DNA of 64,000 bases, taken from contig NZ_CP011132.1 in assembly GCF_000981805.1 (NCBI RefSeq), positions 124,001-188,000 of the forward strand. The letters run 5' to 3'. The notes beneath the pieces were generated by a model. The model saw only the letters and a list, made by a program, of their open reading frames with translations, was not told where the DNA came from and ran no database searches. Shown here one piece after another: positions 43,739-52,955 of this stretch. Every line of letters begins with the position of its first letter. Position 1 is the first letter of the stretch. A program made the position numbers and the translations under genes. This DNA comes from Citrobacter amalonaticus Y19 (GTDB lineage Bacteria; Pseudomonadota; Gammaproteobacteria; Enterobacterales; Enterobacteriaceae).

Positions 43739-43752
43739 TTTTTAACCCCTGT

Positions 43753-44607
43753 CTACTGGGTTAATGCAACCGTCTGATTGTCGATTAACCGTGCCTGACC
43801 GAGCCATGCGGCAACCAGAATCACGGCACGCTGGCTGCTCTCGGTCAGCTCAAGCAGCGTGTCAGCATCGCGGATCTGAATATCATCGGGACGGAAGCCT
43901 TTTTCCGTCAGCTCCTGCTCCGCGATGGCAACAATCTCTTCCAGTTCACGCTCGCCGGCCTGCAGTTTTTCGCCGATGCGGCTCATTACTTTGTACAAAC
44001 CAGGGGCGATTTTACGTTGTTCGGCCGTCAGATAACCGTTACGCGAACTCAGGGCTAAACCGTCTTTGGCGCGAATAATCGGCACGCCGACGATATCGAT
44101 GTCGTAGCCCATATCGGCAACCATTTTGCGGATCAGCGCCAGTTGCTGGAAGTCCTTCTCGCCAAAGCAGGCGACGTCCGGCTGTACCAGATTGAACAGC
44201 TTGCTGACGATGGTTGAAACACCACGGAAATGACCCGGGCGGCTGGCGCCTTCCAGCATCGTCGAGAGGCCGGGGACATCCACGTACGTCTGCCCGTCGG
44301 TGCCCTGGGGATAGATTTGGTCCGGCGCGGGGGCAAAGACGAAATCCACTTTACGCTTGTTCAGCTTTTCGCAGTCTTCCTGCAATGTGCGCGGGTAGCG
44401 CACCAGATCGTCCGGGCGGTCAAACTGCATCGGGTTAACGAAAATACTCACCACCACGATGTCCGCACGGGCTTTGGCTTCATCAACCAGCTTCATGTGA
44501 CCATCATGCAGGTTGCCCATCGTCGGCACCAGCGCAATGCGCTTACCTTCCTGACGGGCTCTGCGGATATGCTGACGCAGCAGTGGCAGGGTTTCAATAA
44601 TCAGCAC
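43753..44607 (-). CDS. panC: Pantothenate synthetase PanC
   Basis: 284 aa. The nucleotidyltransferase signature is PTMGNLHDGHMKLV (HIGH-like), with CFGEKDFQQLALIRKM and SSRNGYLT as ATP- and pantoate-binding motifs. It joins pantoate and beta-alanine using ATP. It lies 11 bp downstream of panB, so they share one message. Standard length. Confidence 0.97.
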   Translation of the reverse strand: MLIIETLPLLRQHIRRARQEGKRIALVPTMGNLHDGHMKLVDEAKARADIVVVSIFVNPMQFDRPDDLVRYPRTLQEDCEKLNKRKVDFVFAPAPDQIYPQGTDGQTYVDVPGLSTMLEGASRPGHFRGVSTIVSKLFNLVQPDVACFGEKDFQQLALIRKMVADMGYDIDIVGVPIIRAKDGLALSSRNGYLTAEQRKIAPGLYKVMSRIGEKLQAGERELEEIVAIAEQELTEKGFRPDDIQIRDADTLLELTESSQRAVILVAAWLGQARLIDNQTVALTQ

Positions 44608-44618
44608 AACAAGACTCC

Positions 44619-45410
44619 TTAATGGAAACTGTGTTCTTCGCCCGGATAGACGCCGGACTCAACCTCGGCAATATACTGCCGTACCGCGGCGCGCATGTCG
44701 CCTGCTTGCGTAAGGAAATTTTTGGCAAATTTCGGAATATGGCCGCCGGTGATGCCAAAGGCGTCGTGCATCACTAAGATTTGTCCGTCGGTGACGTTAC
44801 CGGCACCGATGCCGATAACCGGAATAGAGAGCGCGTCAGTCACACGTTTGGCCAACTCAACCGGGACGCATTCCAGCACAATCAGCTGCGCGCCCGCGGC
44901 TTCCAGCGCCAGAGCATCGTCGAGCAAAACCTGTCCGGCATCGCCACGGCCCTGAATTTTATAGCCACCAAAGATATTGACCGACTGTGGCGTCAATCCT
45001 AAGTGTCCGCAAACGGGCACCGCGCGCTCTGTGAGCATTTTCACGGTCTCTACCAGCCAGGCGCCGCCTTCAATCTTGACCATGTTCGCGCCCGCACGCA
45101 TGACGATGGCCGAATTTTCAAAGGCCTGTTCCGGCGTCGCGTAAGCCATAAACGGCAGATCGGCGAGTAGCAGGCAATTCGGCGCGCCGCGACGTACCGC
45201 ACGCGTGTGGTAAGCGATATCTTCAACGGTCACCGGCAGGGTGGATTCATGCCCTTGCATCGTCATCCCCAGGGAGTCCCCGACCAGCATCACATTGATC
45301 CCTTCGTCGGCAAACAGTCTGGCGAAGCTGTAGTCATAGGCAGTAATGGTGGCGAAGCGTTTTTTCTCTTGTTTGCACTTCTGCAACAGCGAGATGGTGG
45401 TCGGTTTCAT
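44619..45410 (-). CDS. panB: Ketopantoate hydroxymethyltransferase PanB
   Basis: 263 aa, a TIM barrel. The metal-binding LVGDSLGMTMQGHESTL and the motif KIEGGAWL are present. It makes ketopantoate from 2-oxoisovalerate and methylene-THF, the first step of pantothenate synthesis. It is the first gene of panBC(D), with AGGAAAT before the ATG. The 120 bp to folK is unremarkable. Confidence 0.97.
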   Translation of the reverse strand: MKPTTISLLQKCKQEKKRFATITAYDYSFARLFADEGINVMLVGDSLGMTMQGHESTLPVTVEDIAYHTRAVRRGAPNCLLLADLPFMAYATPEQAFENSAIVMRAGANMVKIEGGAWLVETVKMLTERAVPVCGHLGLTPQSVNIFGGYKIQGRGDAGQVLLDDALALEAAGAQLIVLECVPVELAKRVTDALSIPVIGIGAGNVTDGQILVMHDAFGITGGHIPKFAKNFLTQAGDMRAAVRQYIAEVESGVYPGEEHSFH

Positions 45411-45530
45411 AACATTTCCTGATGGTGAACGTCATATTTACCGGCATTTTAACAGTCACATTCAGTGGGGCAATTGATTTAAGCAACCGTCGGACGTGAA
45501 AAGAACAAACGTGAGGAAAGTAGAGGGAGA

Positions 45531-46010
45531 TTACCAGCGCGCGGGTTTTTCTGCGCCAAGGTGAGTGAGTACCTGTTGCAGCGAGATACCGTCAGGGAAG
45601 TGCAGGTCAGGGGCGATTTCAAACAGTGGCCAGAGCATAAAACCACGATTTTTCATGTCGTAGTGTGGCACGGTTAACCGTTCGTTGTGGATGACGCGAT
45701 CGCCAAACAGCATGATGTCCAGATCTAACGTGCGGGGTCCCCAGCGTTCAGCCTTACGTACCCGGCCTTGTTGAAGTTCAATGCGCTGGGTGTGATCGAG
45801 CAATGTTTCTGGCTCGAGCGTTGTTTCCAGCGCCACGGCGGCGTTCAGGTAATCGGGCTGATCCTGCGGACCCAGCGGCGGGGTTCGATAAAAGGAAGAA
45901 ACGGCCACAACCCGACTTTCAGGGATCTCACGTATCGCGTTGACGGCAGCATTGACCTGCTCCAGAGGAGAAGCCAGATTGCTGCCCAGTGCGATATAAA
46001 CGAGGGTCAT
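45531..46010 (-). CDS. folK: Hydroxymethyl-dihydropterin pyrophosphokinase FolK
   Basis: 159 aa. Motifs YIALGSNLASPLEQV, FYRTPPLGPQDQPDYLNA and WGPRTLDLDIMLFGD hold the pterin and Mg-ATP site (the two Asp in LDLDIM). A folate-pathway enzyme before FolP. Its start overlaps the end of pcnB by 4 bases (ATGA), so it is translationally coupled to the poly(A) polymerase, as in E. coli. Confidence 0.96.
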   Translation of the reverse strand: MTLVYIALGSNLASPLEQVNAAVNAIREIPESRVVAVSSFYRTPPLGPQDQPDYLNAAVALETTLEPETLLDHTQRIELQQGRVRKAERWGPRTLDLDIMLFGDRVIHNERLTVPHYDMKNRGFMLWPLFEIAPDLHFPDGISLQQVLTHLGAEKPARW

Positions 46011-47404
46011 GCCGTTCCTTCACGACGCGGCGCGCGCTTACGCGGACGACGGTGACGACGGCGTGGTGACGGATCTTCATCCAGCTCGTTCAGCATGCCT
46101 TTCTGCTCTGGCGGCGCTGAAACCTGGAATTCGCCCCACCACTGCGTCAGGCGCTGCAGTTCGGTATTATTTTCCACTTCGGCACGCAGGGCGAGTAAAT
46201 CATACGCGGCGCGGAATTTCGGATGCTCCATCAGCTTCCACGCGCGCTTACCCTGACGACGGGACATACGCAGTTGTAACTGCCAGATGTCGCGGGTCAG
46301 CGAGGTGAGACGTTTCGGGATCGCCAGCGAACGGCAGGCTTCATCCAGCACTTCATTCATTGCCAGCGCGAACGCGTCATAGTAAGCCAGACCGCTTTCC
46401 TGGGCGATTTTCTGCGCCATTTCCAGCAGCGGATACCAGAACATCGCGGCAAACAGGAAGGCCGGGTTAACGCGCATATCGTTATGAATGCGGTTATCGG
46501 TATTTTTCAGCACCTGCGCGATGATGCGTTCCATTGCACTGTCGCCATTCTCGGTGAAATAGCGAGTGATGGTCGGGAACAGTGGCTGGAACAGGCTGTA
46601 TTCGCGCAGCTTTTTATAGGTTTCATAGCCGTAGCCCGCCTGCAACAGCTTCAGCGTCTCTTCAAACAGGCGCGCGGGCGGGATATCGTTGAGCAGCGTT
46701 GCCAGGCGCGGAATCGGCTCTGCCGTTTCCGGGCTTATCTTCATGTCGAGCTTCGCCGCGAAACGCACGGCGCGCAGCATCCGCACCGGATCTTCGCGGT
46801 AGCGGGTTTCCGGATTGCCGATCAGGCGGATTACGCCATCTTCCAGATCCTGCATGCCGCCAACATAGTCGCGAACGGTAAAATCAGCGACGCTGTAATA
46901 AAGGCTGTTAATGGTGAAGTCACGGCGCTGGGCGTCTTCTTCGATGGAGCCGAAAATGTTGTCGCGCAGCAGCATACCGTTTTGTCCGCGCTGGGACGTG
47001 GTACGGTCGCTTTCGCTGCCTTCGTGATGACCACGAAAGGTGGCGACTTCAATAATTTCCGGGCCAAACATGACGTGTGCCAGACGGAAACGGCGGCCTA
47101 CAAGGCGGCAGTTACGGAACAGCTTGCGCACCTGGTCTGGCGTCGCATTGGTCGTGACGTCAAAATCTTTCGGTTTTTTGCCAAGCAGAAGGTCGCGGAC
47201 GCCTCCGCCAACCAGCCAGGCTTCGTATCCCGCTTTATTCAGCCTGTACATTACCTTCAGGGCATTTTCACTGATATCTTTGCGTGAAATAGCGTGCTGC
47301 TCGCGCGGGATGACCGTCATACGCGGACGGGCGACGGCAATTTCAGCCTCGCTCTCTTCGCGGCTTAGCACCTTGCGGCAAAAATTAGCGACTCGGGTAA
47401 AAAT
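46007..47404 (-). CDS. pcnB: Poly(A) polymerase I, AUU start codon
   Basis: 465 aa when started at ATT (47404): (M)FTRVANFCRKVLSREE. The upstream GAGGTG and the ATT TTT ACC context are the same as in E. coli, where AUU initiation is known to keep expression low. The first ATG-type start in frame would be 7 codons earlier and beyond the Shine-Dalgarno. Nucleotidyltransferase core: LVGGGVRDLLLGKKPKDFDV (two catalytic Asp). Basic C-terminus. It adds 3' poly(A) tails to RNA for decay. Confidence 0.95.
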   Translation of the reverse strand: MFTRVANFCRKVLSREESEAEIAVARPRMTVIPREQHAISRKDISENALKVMYRLNKAGYEAWLVGGGVRDLLLGKKPKDFDVTTNATPDQVRKLFRNCRLVGRRFRLAHVMFGPEIIEVATFRGHHEGSESDRTTSQRGQNGMLLRDNIFGSIEEDAQRRDFTINSLYYSVADFTVRDYVGGMQDLEDGVIRLIGNPETRYREDPVRMLRAVRFAAKLDMKISPETAEPIPRLATLLNDIPPARLFEETLKLLQAGYGYETYKKLREYSLFQPLFPTITRYFTENGDSAMERIIAQVLKNTDNRIHNDMRVNPAFLFAAMFWYPLLEMAQKIAQESGLAYYDAFALAMNEVLDEACRSLAIPKRLTSLTRDIWQLQLRMSRRQGKRAWKLMEHPKFRAAYDLLALRAEVENNTELQRLTQWWGEFQVSAPPEQKGMLNELDEDPSPRRRHRRPRKRAPRREGTA

Positions 47405-47484
47405 AGTGCACCTCGGTAGTGTCAAACAATATTCAGATTTCAGTTCAAATCATTAGCTGTGTAAAAATAGCGGCTAATCATAGC

Positions 47485-48381
47485 TCAGCACGACGTATTT
47501 GAGAATGCCGGATTTACAATCGCTGATTCAGGGACTGTCGAAAGCGTCCAGTTTGCCACGGCACAGGCGAGGATCTCATCGACGCGCATCTCCCGCCACG
47601 GCCAATCACTCTGTTGCCCAAGAAAGCGCAGCGCGTCCATAAGAACAGGACGCGGATCGCCGTGCGGCAAGGCAGGGGCATGATTCTGTTTGGAAAGTTT
47701 AGCGCCTTGCGCATTGAGCGCCAGCGGCAGATGAATATAGTCCGGAGGCGTCCAGCCAAACTGTTGGTACAGCGAGAGTTGTCGCACCGTCGGTTCGATC
47801 AAATCGGCACCGCGCACGATTTCGCTGACCCCCTGAAAGTGATCATCCACCACCACCGCCAGGTTATAGGCAAACAGTCCATCACGGCGATGGATAATAA
47901 AATCTTCTCTCGCCAGGCGTTCGTCGGCCTGGATATCACCGCGAAGTCGATCGTGAAAATGGGTGACGGGATGCTGCTGTTTAATGCGCACTGCCGCTTG
48001 CGCTGGCCCGTTATGCAACGCGCGGCAGTGACCATCATAAATTCCACCAATGCTCTGGACGCGTGCGCGGGTACAGGTGCAGTAGTAACTCAGCCCCCGG
48101 TCATATAACCAGGCGAGCGCGTCGCGGTAGGCGTCATGGCGCTGTGACTGCCATAAAATGTCGCCATCCCAGTGCAGGCCGTAATGTTCCAGTTGACGCA
48201 GAATCGTGTCTGCGGCACCGGGAACTTCACGAGGAGGATCAATATCTTCTATACGTACTCGCCATATTCCCTGACGGGCGCGAGCCTGTAAGTAACTGCC
48301 CAGCGCAGCAATGAGGGAGCCAAAGTGCAGTTCACCGGAAGGTGACGGGGCGAATCGGCCAATATAGTGTGAGTCAGTCAT
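47485..48381 (-). CDS. gluQ: Glutamyl-Q tRNA(Asp) synthetase
   Basis: 298 aa from ATG at 48381. GRFAPSPSGELHFGSL is the HIGH-like motif; KLSKQNHAPAL is the KMSKS-like loop. Cysteines in YYCTCTRARVQ and the later HCRALH bind zinc. It is a truncated GluRS paralogue without an anticodon domain that attaches glutamate to queuosine 34 of tRNA-Asp. A 53-residue upstream extension crosses the dksA terminator and is not part of it. It lies downstream of dksA. Confidence 0.95.
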   Translation of the reverse strand: MTDSHYIGRFAPSPSGELHFGSLIAALGSYLQARARQGIWRVRIEDIDPPREVPGAADTILRQLEHYGLHWDGDILWQSQRHDAYRDALAWLYDRGLSYYCTCTRARVQSIGGIYDGHCRALHNGPAQAAVRIKQQHPVTHFHDRLRGDIQADERLAREDFIIHRRDGLFAYNLAVVVDDHFQGVSEIVRGADLIEPTVRQLSLYQQFGWTPPDYIHLPLALNAQGAKLSKQNHAPALPHGDPRPVLMDALRFLGQQSDWPWREMRVDEILACAVANWTLSTVPESAIVNPAFSNTSC

Positions 48382-48389
48382 CTTTGCAT

Positions 48390-48422
48390 AAAAATGAACA
48401 GGCGGGGAAAGCCCCGCCTGTT
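48390..48422 (-). terminator. Terminator between dksA and gluQ
   Basis: AACAGGCGGGG (48397-48407) pairs with CCCCGCCTGTT (48412-48422). On the minus strand it is followed by CATTTTTATG. It may reduce read-through into gluQ. Confidence 0.85.
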
Positions 48423-48445
48423 GTAAACGTTTCAAACGCCAGGCC

Positions 48446-48901
48446 TTAGCCTGCCATTTGTTTTTCGCGAATTTCAGCCAGCGTTTTGCAGTCGATGCAC
48501 AGATCGGCTGTTGGACGCGCTTCCAGGCGACGAATACCAATTTCTACACCGCAGGATTCGCAGTAGCCGAAATCTTCGTCTTCAACCTTCTTCAGCGTTT
48601 TCTCGATCTTTTTGATCAGTTTGCGCTCACGGTCACGGTTACGCAGTTCGAGGCTGAACTCTTCTTCCTGTGCGGCACGGTCTACCGGGTCCGGGAAGTT
48701 GGCTGCTTCATCCTGCATATGAGTAACGGTGCGATCGACTTCATCCCTAAGTTGATTACGCCATGCTTCAAGAATACGCCTGAAGTGCGACAGCTGGGCT
48801 TCGTTCATATACTCTTCGCCCGGTTTCTCCTGGTACGGCTCCACCCCAGCGATGGCGAGAATACTCAGGGACGATGTTTTACGGTTTTGCCCTTCTTGCA
48901 T
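48446..48901 (-). CDS. dksA: RNA polymerase-binding stringent-response factor DksA
   Basis: 151 aa from ATG at 48901. A coiled coil enters the polymerase secondary channel; its tip has FPDPVDRAAQ (the DxxDxA motif). The four-Cys zinc site is CESCGVEIG ... CIDC near the C-terminus. It works with ppGpp to reset rRNA and amino-acid gene transcription. Identical in layout to E. coli. Confidence 0.98.
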   Translation of the reverse strand: MQEGQNRKTSSLSILAIAGVEPYQEKPGEEYMNEAQLSHFRRILEAWRNQLRDEVDRTVTHMQDEAANFPDPVDRAAQEEEFSLELRNRDRERKLIKKIEKTLKKVEDEDFGYCESCGVEIGIRRLEARPTADLCIDCKTLAEIREKQMAG

Positions 48902-49078
48902 GTTGCTTCTCCTTAACACGCACTATCGATCCCCATGTTCGGGGGAAAAATCAGGTCGCTATAAATAGCAGATGCTTTTCAGGATAGCAATTAACTAAAC
49001 GTAACACTTGACAACCCTGTGAGGAAAAGCGTATTTGCGCACGCGACCAGAATACTAAATAACCAATTGTTTACAACA

Positions 49079-49783
49079 CTATAAAGTGACAGTTAATGGC
49101 TCTATCAGAGTCATACTATCGGCAGAAAGTTCCGCTTTATAAATCAGAATTTCTACCCCCTTACGCTGTGCTTCGAACAATAGTTGCGCATATTTCGCGT
49201 CAATATGGCGCGCGGGTGAAAACCGTGTAATGGCGGAGTGCAGGACGGCAAAGAAAATCACAGCGCGTTTGCCCTCGGCCGCTACGCTCATCAGTTCCCG
49301 AAGATGTTTCTGACCTCGTTCAGTGATGGCATCGGGAAAATAACCAAAATCCTTTTCCGCTAACGTTACCGATTTCACTTCAATATAGCAGTCAGGCCGT
49401 GAATCTGCCTGTAACATAAAATCAATGCGGCTCCGTTCGGCGCCGTATTTTACTTCGCTTTTCAGCGTGGAATAGCCTGAAAGTTCTGAAATTCGTCCCT
49501 GTTCAATCGCCTCTTTTGTCAGTCTGTTAGCCCATAAGGTATTAACACAAATTAACGCGCCCGTCTGGGTTTGGGTTAATTCCCAGGTGTGCGGATATTT
49601 GCGTTTGATATTCTCTGACGTCGAATACCAGACCGTATCACCGGGCGTTGCACACCCCGTCATCGCCCCGGTATTGGGGCAGTGTAGCGTGAGTTCAGTC
49701 CCGTCAGATGTGATCACATCGGCTAAAAAGCGTTTATATCGCTGAACCAGCGTCGCGCGCTGGAGAGGAGGCGTAAATTGCAT
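49079..49783 (-). CDS. sfsA: SfsA, sugar fermentation stimulation protein
   Basis: 234 aa. Conserved FLADVITSDGTELTLHCPNTG and the nuclease-like core RIDFMLQADSRPDCYIEVKS (Asp ... Glu-x-Lys of the restriction-like fold). A DNA-binding protein implicated in maltose gene expression; its precise role is unclear. It starts 15 bp after thpR and is read towards dksA. Confidence 0.94.
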   Translation of the reverse strand: MQFTPPLQRATLVQRYKRFLADVITSDGTELTLHCPNTGAMTGCATPGDTVWYSTSENIKRKYPHTWELTQTQTGALICVNTLWANRLTKEAIEQGRISELSGYSTLKSEVKYGAERSRIDFMLQADSRPDCYIEVKSVTLAEKDFGYFPDAITERGQKHLRELMSVAAEGKRAVIFFAVLHSAITRFSPARHIDAKYAQLLFEAQRKGVEILIYKAELSADSMTLIEPLTVTL

Positions 49784-49798
49784 CGCGCATGTCCTTGA

Positions 49799-50329
49799 TT
49801 ATTCGGTAAGCGTCCAGCGCTGAAGTTTGGCGTAACGCGTACGTCCTCGGGAAAAAGAGGACGCATACAGGGCAAATTCCGTCACCGGAAATGACCAGCA
49901 AAAGCCAGGCGGTGGGATCGCCACGGCGTGGCTGGCGTCGCGCAATAGCGTCACGTGAGGATGAAACGGTTGTGGACTTTGATAACACCCGCTGCGCGCC
50001 GCCTGAGCCCGCAGAATATTGGCCAGTTGCAACAGCCCACGCGGGGACTGACGCGTCCCCAGCCAGACCACGCGAGAGCGTAACCACTGTCCGGCATCAT
50101 CCAGACTGAGCGTAAATCCTGGCTGGCGAATGCGTCCGGCAAGGGCGATCAGCGCCTGTTGTTTGTCAGCGCTCACATCGCCTAAAAATGCCAGCGTTAA
50201 ATGCAGGTTCTCGGCCGCAACGGGGCGTCCCGCCTCAGGGAGAAAATGTGCCGCCCGCCACGAGATCAGTTGCTCACGTACGATGGCGGGCAGTTCGATG
50301 GCAAAAAACAGCCGTTTCGGCTCAGACAT
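49799..50329 (-). CDS. thpR: RNA 2',3'-cyclic phosphodiesterase ThpR (LigT)
   Basis: 176 aa from ATG at 50329. Two HxTx catalytic motifs, HLTLAFLGD and HVTLLRD, define the 2H phosphoesterase fold. In vitro it opens 2',3'-cyclic phosphates and can ligate tRNA halves. The in-frame upstream extension over hrpB's start is a shadow. It is divergent from hrpB and 15 bp upstream of sfsA. Confidence 0.95.
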   Translation of the reverse strand: MSEPKRLFFAIELPAIVREQLISWRAAHFLPEAGRPVAAENLHLTLAFLGDVSADKQQALIALAGRIRQPGFTLSLDDAGQWLRSRVVWLGTRQSPRGLLQLANILRAQAARSGCYQSPQPFHPHVTLLRDASHAVAIPPPGFCWSFPVTEFALYASSFSRGRTRYAKLQRWTLTE

Positions 50330-50402
50330 CTTAGGTACTCGGTTATGAATTAACGCGATGCTACAATGCGGCGCGAAGAATGTTAACCCTCTGGAGCCAT
50401 TT

Positions 50403-52832
50403 GTGACGTCGTTACCTGTTGCTGCTGTACTGCCTGAATTGCTTACTGCCCTGGATTCTGCGCCGCAGGTACTGCTGAGCGCGCCGACGGGGGCCGGTAA
50501 GTCAACCTGGTTGCCGCTACAGTTTCTGGCGCATAAGGGCATCAAAGGGCGGATTATCCTGCTGGAACCGCGTCGTCTGGCGGCGCGTAACGTGGCGCAA
50601 AGGCTTGCGGAACTGCTTAATGAAAAGCCCGGTGAGACGGTCGGCTACCGGATGCGGGCGCAATCCTGCGTCGGGCCAGCAACGCGGCTTGTGGTGGTCA
50701 CCGAAGGGGTGCTGACGCGGATGATCCAGCGCGACCCGGAGCTCAGCGGGGTAGGGCTGGTGATCCTCGATGAATTTCATGAACGCAGCCTGCAGGCGGA
50801 TCTCGCGCTGGCGCTGCTGCTGGACGTGCAGCAAGGACTGCGTGACGATCTTAAACTGCTGATCATGTCCGCCACGCTGGATAACGATCGCCTGCAACAG
50901 TGCCTGCCGGATGCGCCGGTGATCGTTTCTGAAGGACGTGCCTTTCCCGTTGAGCGTCGTTATCAGCCGCTGGCATCGCAGTTGCGTTTCGACGAGGCCG
51001 TGGCGGTCGCCTGCGCCGAACTGCTGCGCAAAGAGCCTGGCTCGCTGCTGCTGTTTTTACCCGGTGTCGGGGAGATCCTGCGCGTACAGGAGCAATTGAG
51101 TACGCGAGTCGGCAGTGATGTACTGCTGTGTCCGCTGTATGGCGCGCTGTCGCTCAACGATCAGCGCAAAGCGATTTTGCCTGCCCCGCAAGGGACGCAC
51201 AAAGTTGTGCTGGCGACCAATATTGCGGAGACCAGTCTGACCATTGAGGGGATTCGCCTGGTGGTTGACTGCGCGCAGGAGCGGGTGGCGCGGTTTGACG
51301 CGCGCACCGGGTTGACCCGACTTATCACCCAGCGCATTAGCCAGGCATCAATGACTCAGCGCGCCGGGCGTGCCGGGCGTCTGGAGCCCGGTATCTGTCT
51401 GCATCTGATTGCCAAAGAGCAGGCGGAACGCGCCGCAGCGCAAGGGGATCCTGAAATTTTGCACAGCGATCTCTCGGGTTTACTGATGGAATTGTTGCAG
51501 TGGGGCTGTCGCGATCCCGCGCAACTCACCTGGCTGGATCTGCCGCCCGCCGTCAACTTACAGGCGGCGAAACGATTACTGCACATGCTGGGGGCGCTGG
51601 ATGGCGAGCAGCTCAGTGCGACGGGGCAAAAAATGGCGGCACTGGGTAACGACCCGCGCCTGGCCGCAATGTTAGTCAGTGCTTCCACACCCGACGATGC
51701 GGCCACTGCGGCAAAGCTGGCGGCGATTCTTGAGGAACCTCCGCGGATGGGCAATACCGATCTTGGCGTGGCGTTTTCCCGCCATCAGCCCGCCTGGCAA
51801 CAGCGGAGTCAGCAACTTCTCAACCGTCTGCATGTTCGCAACGGCGAAGCGGATGCGTCACGCATTGCCCCGTTGCTGGCTCAGGCCTTTGCTGACCGTA
51901 TCGCGCGCCGACGCAGCCAGGACGGGCGTTATCAACTGGCGAATGGCATGGGGGCGGCGCTGGACGCCGATGATGCGTTAGGGCGGCACGAATGGCTGAT
52001 GGCGCCTCTGTTATTACAGGGTAGCGCGTCGCCGGATGCGCGGATCCTGCTGGCGCTGCCGCTCGATATCGACGCGCTTATTCAGCGTTGTCCTGCGCTG
52101 TTACAGCAGTCTGATACCATCGAGTGGGATGAGACGCAGGGGACGCTGAAAGCCTGGCGCAGACTGCGAATCGGGGAGCTGACGGTCAAAGTTCAGCCGC
52201 TGGCAAAACCGTCCGAAGAGGAACTGCATCTGGCGATGCTTAATGGCATCCGCGATAAAGGCCTGAGCGTGCTCAACTGGACGCCCGCGGCAGAACAACT
52301 GCGGTTACGCCTGCACTGTGCGGCGAAATGGCTGCCGGAGTATGACTGGCCAGCCGTGGACGACAGGACATTACTGGCCACGCTGGAGAACTGGCTGCTG
52401 CCGCATATGAGCGGCGTGCATTCGTTGCGCGGCCTGAAATCGCTGGATGTTCACCAGGCATTGAGCGGGTTACTGGATTATTCCCTGCAGCAACGTCTGG
52501 TGAGTTCGCTACCCACACATTACACTGTGCCGACGGGAAGTCGGATAGCCATTCGTTATCACGAAGATAACCCGCCGGCACTGGCAGTCAGAATGCAGGA
52601 GATGTTTGGCGAGGCCAGCACGCCGACCATCGCCGAAGGCCGCGTGCCGCTGGTGCTGGAGCTCTTGTCCCCCGCGCAGCGACCGTTGCAGATAACCCAG
52701 GATTTGGCTGCGTTCTGGCAGGGGTCGTATCGCGACGTGCAAAAAGAGATGAAAGGGCGCTATCCCAAACATGTCTGGCCGGACGATCCGGCGAACACGG
52801 CACCGACGCGGCGGACTAAAAAGTATTCGTAA
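50403..52832 (+). CDS. hrpB: ATP-dependent helicase HrpB
   Basis: 809 aa from GTG at 50403 (E. coli length), preceded by TGGAG. Walker A PTGAGKST at 28-35; motif II is LDEFHERS; motif VI is QRAGRAGR. It has a DEAH/RHA-type helicase core followed by the HrpB-specific C-terminal domain. An RNA-helicase-like protein of unclear physiological role in E. coli. It lies upstream of mrcB, same direction, with a 123-bp gap. Confidence 0.95.
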   Translation: MTSLPVAAVLPELLTALDSAPQVLLSAPTGAGKSTWLPLQFLAHKGIKGRIILLEPRRLAARNVAQRLAELLNEKPGETVGYRMRAQSCVGPATRLVVVTEGVLTRMIQRDPELSGVGLVILDEFHERSLQADLALALLLDVQQGLRDDLKLLIMSATLDNDRLQQCLPDAPVIVSEGRAFPVERRYQPLASQLRFDEAVAVACAELLRKEPGSLLLFLPGVGEILRVQEQLSTRVGSDVLLCPLYGALSLNDQRKAILPAPQGTHKVVLATNIAETSLTIEGIRLVVDCAQERVARFDARTGLTRLITQRISQASMTQRAGRAGRLEPGICLHLIAKEQAERAAAQGDPEILHSDLSGLLMELLQWGCRDPAQLTWLDLPPAVNLQAAKRLLHMLGALDGEQLSATGQKMAALGNDPRLAAMLVSASTPDDAATAAKLAAILEEPPRMGNTDLGVAFSRHQPAWQQRSQQLLNRLHVRNGEADASRIAPLLAQAFADRIARRRSQDGRYQLANGMGAALDADDALGRHEWLMAPLLLQGSASPDARILLALPLDIDALIQRCPALLQQSDTIEWDETQGTLKAWRRLRIGELTVKVQPLAKPSEEELHLAMLNGIRDKGLSVLNWTPAAEQLRLRLHCAAKWLPEYDWPAVDDRTLLATLENWLLPHMSGVHSLRGLKSLDVHQALSGLLDYSLQQRLVSSLPTHYTVPTGSRIAIRYHEDNPPALAVRMQEMFGEASTPTIAEGRVPLVLELLSPAQRPLQITQDLAAFWQGSYRDVQKEMKGRYPKHVWPDDPANTAPTRRTKKYS

Positions 52833-52955
52833 GCCGGATAAGGCATTTACGCTCATTCGACAAAAGAGCCGTAAAATTGAGAGATTTCTTCTTCTGTCTT
52901 CGGACGGAAGAACAGAGAATCAGGCCTTTGCGCCTGAATGTTGCGGAGAAAAAGC

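Noticed and set aside
52831..52860. REP-like half (GCCGGATAAGGC) after hrpB
   Set aside because: Only one half of the palindrome is clear, so it is not listed as a REP element.
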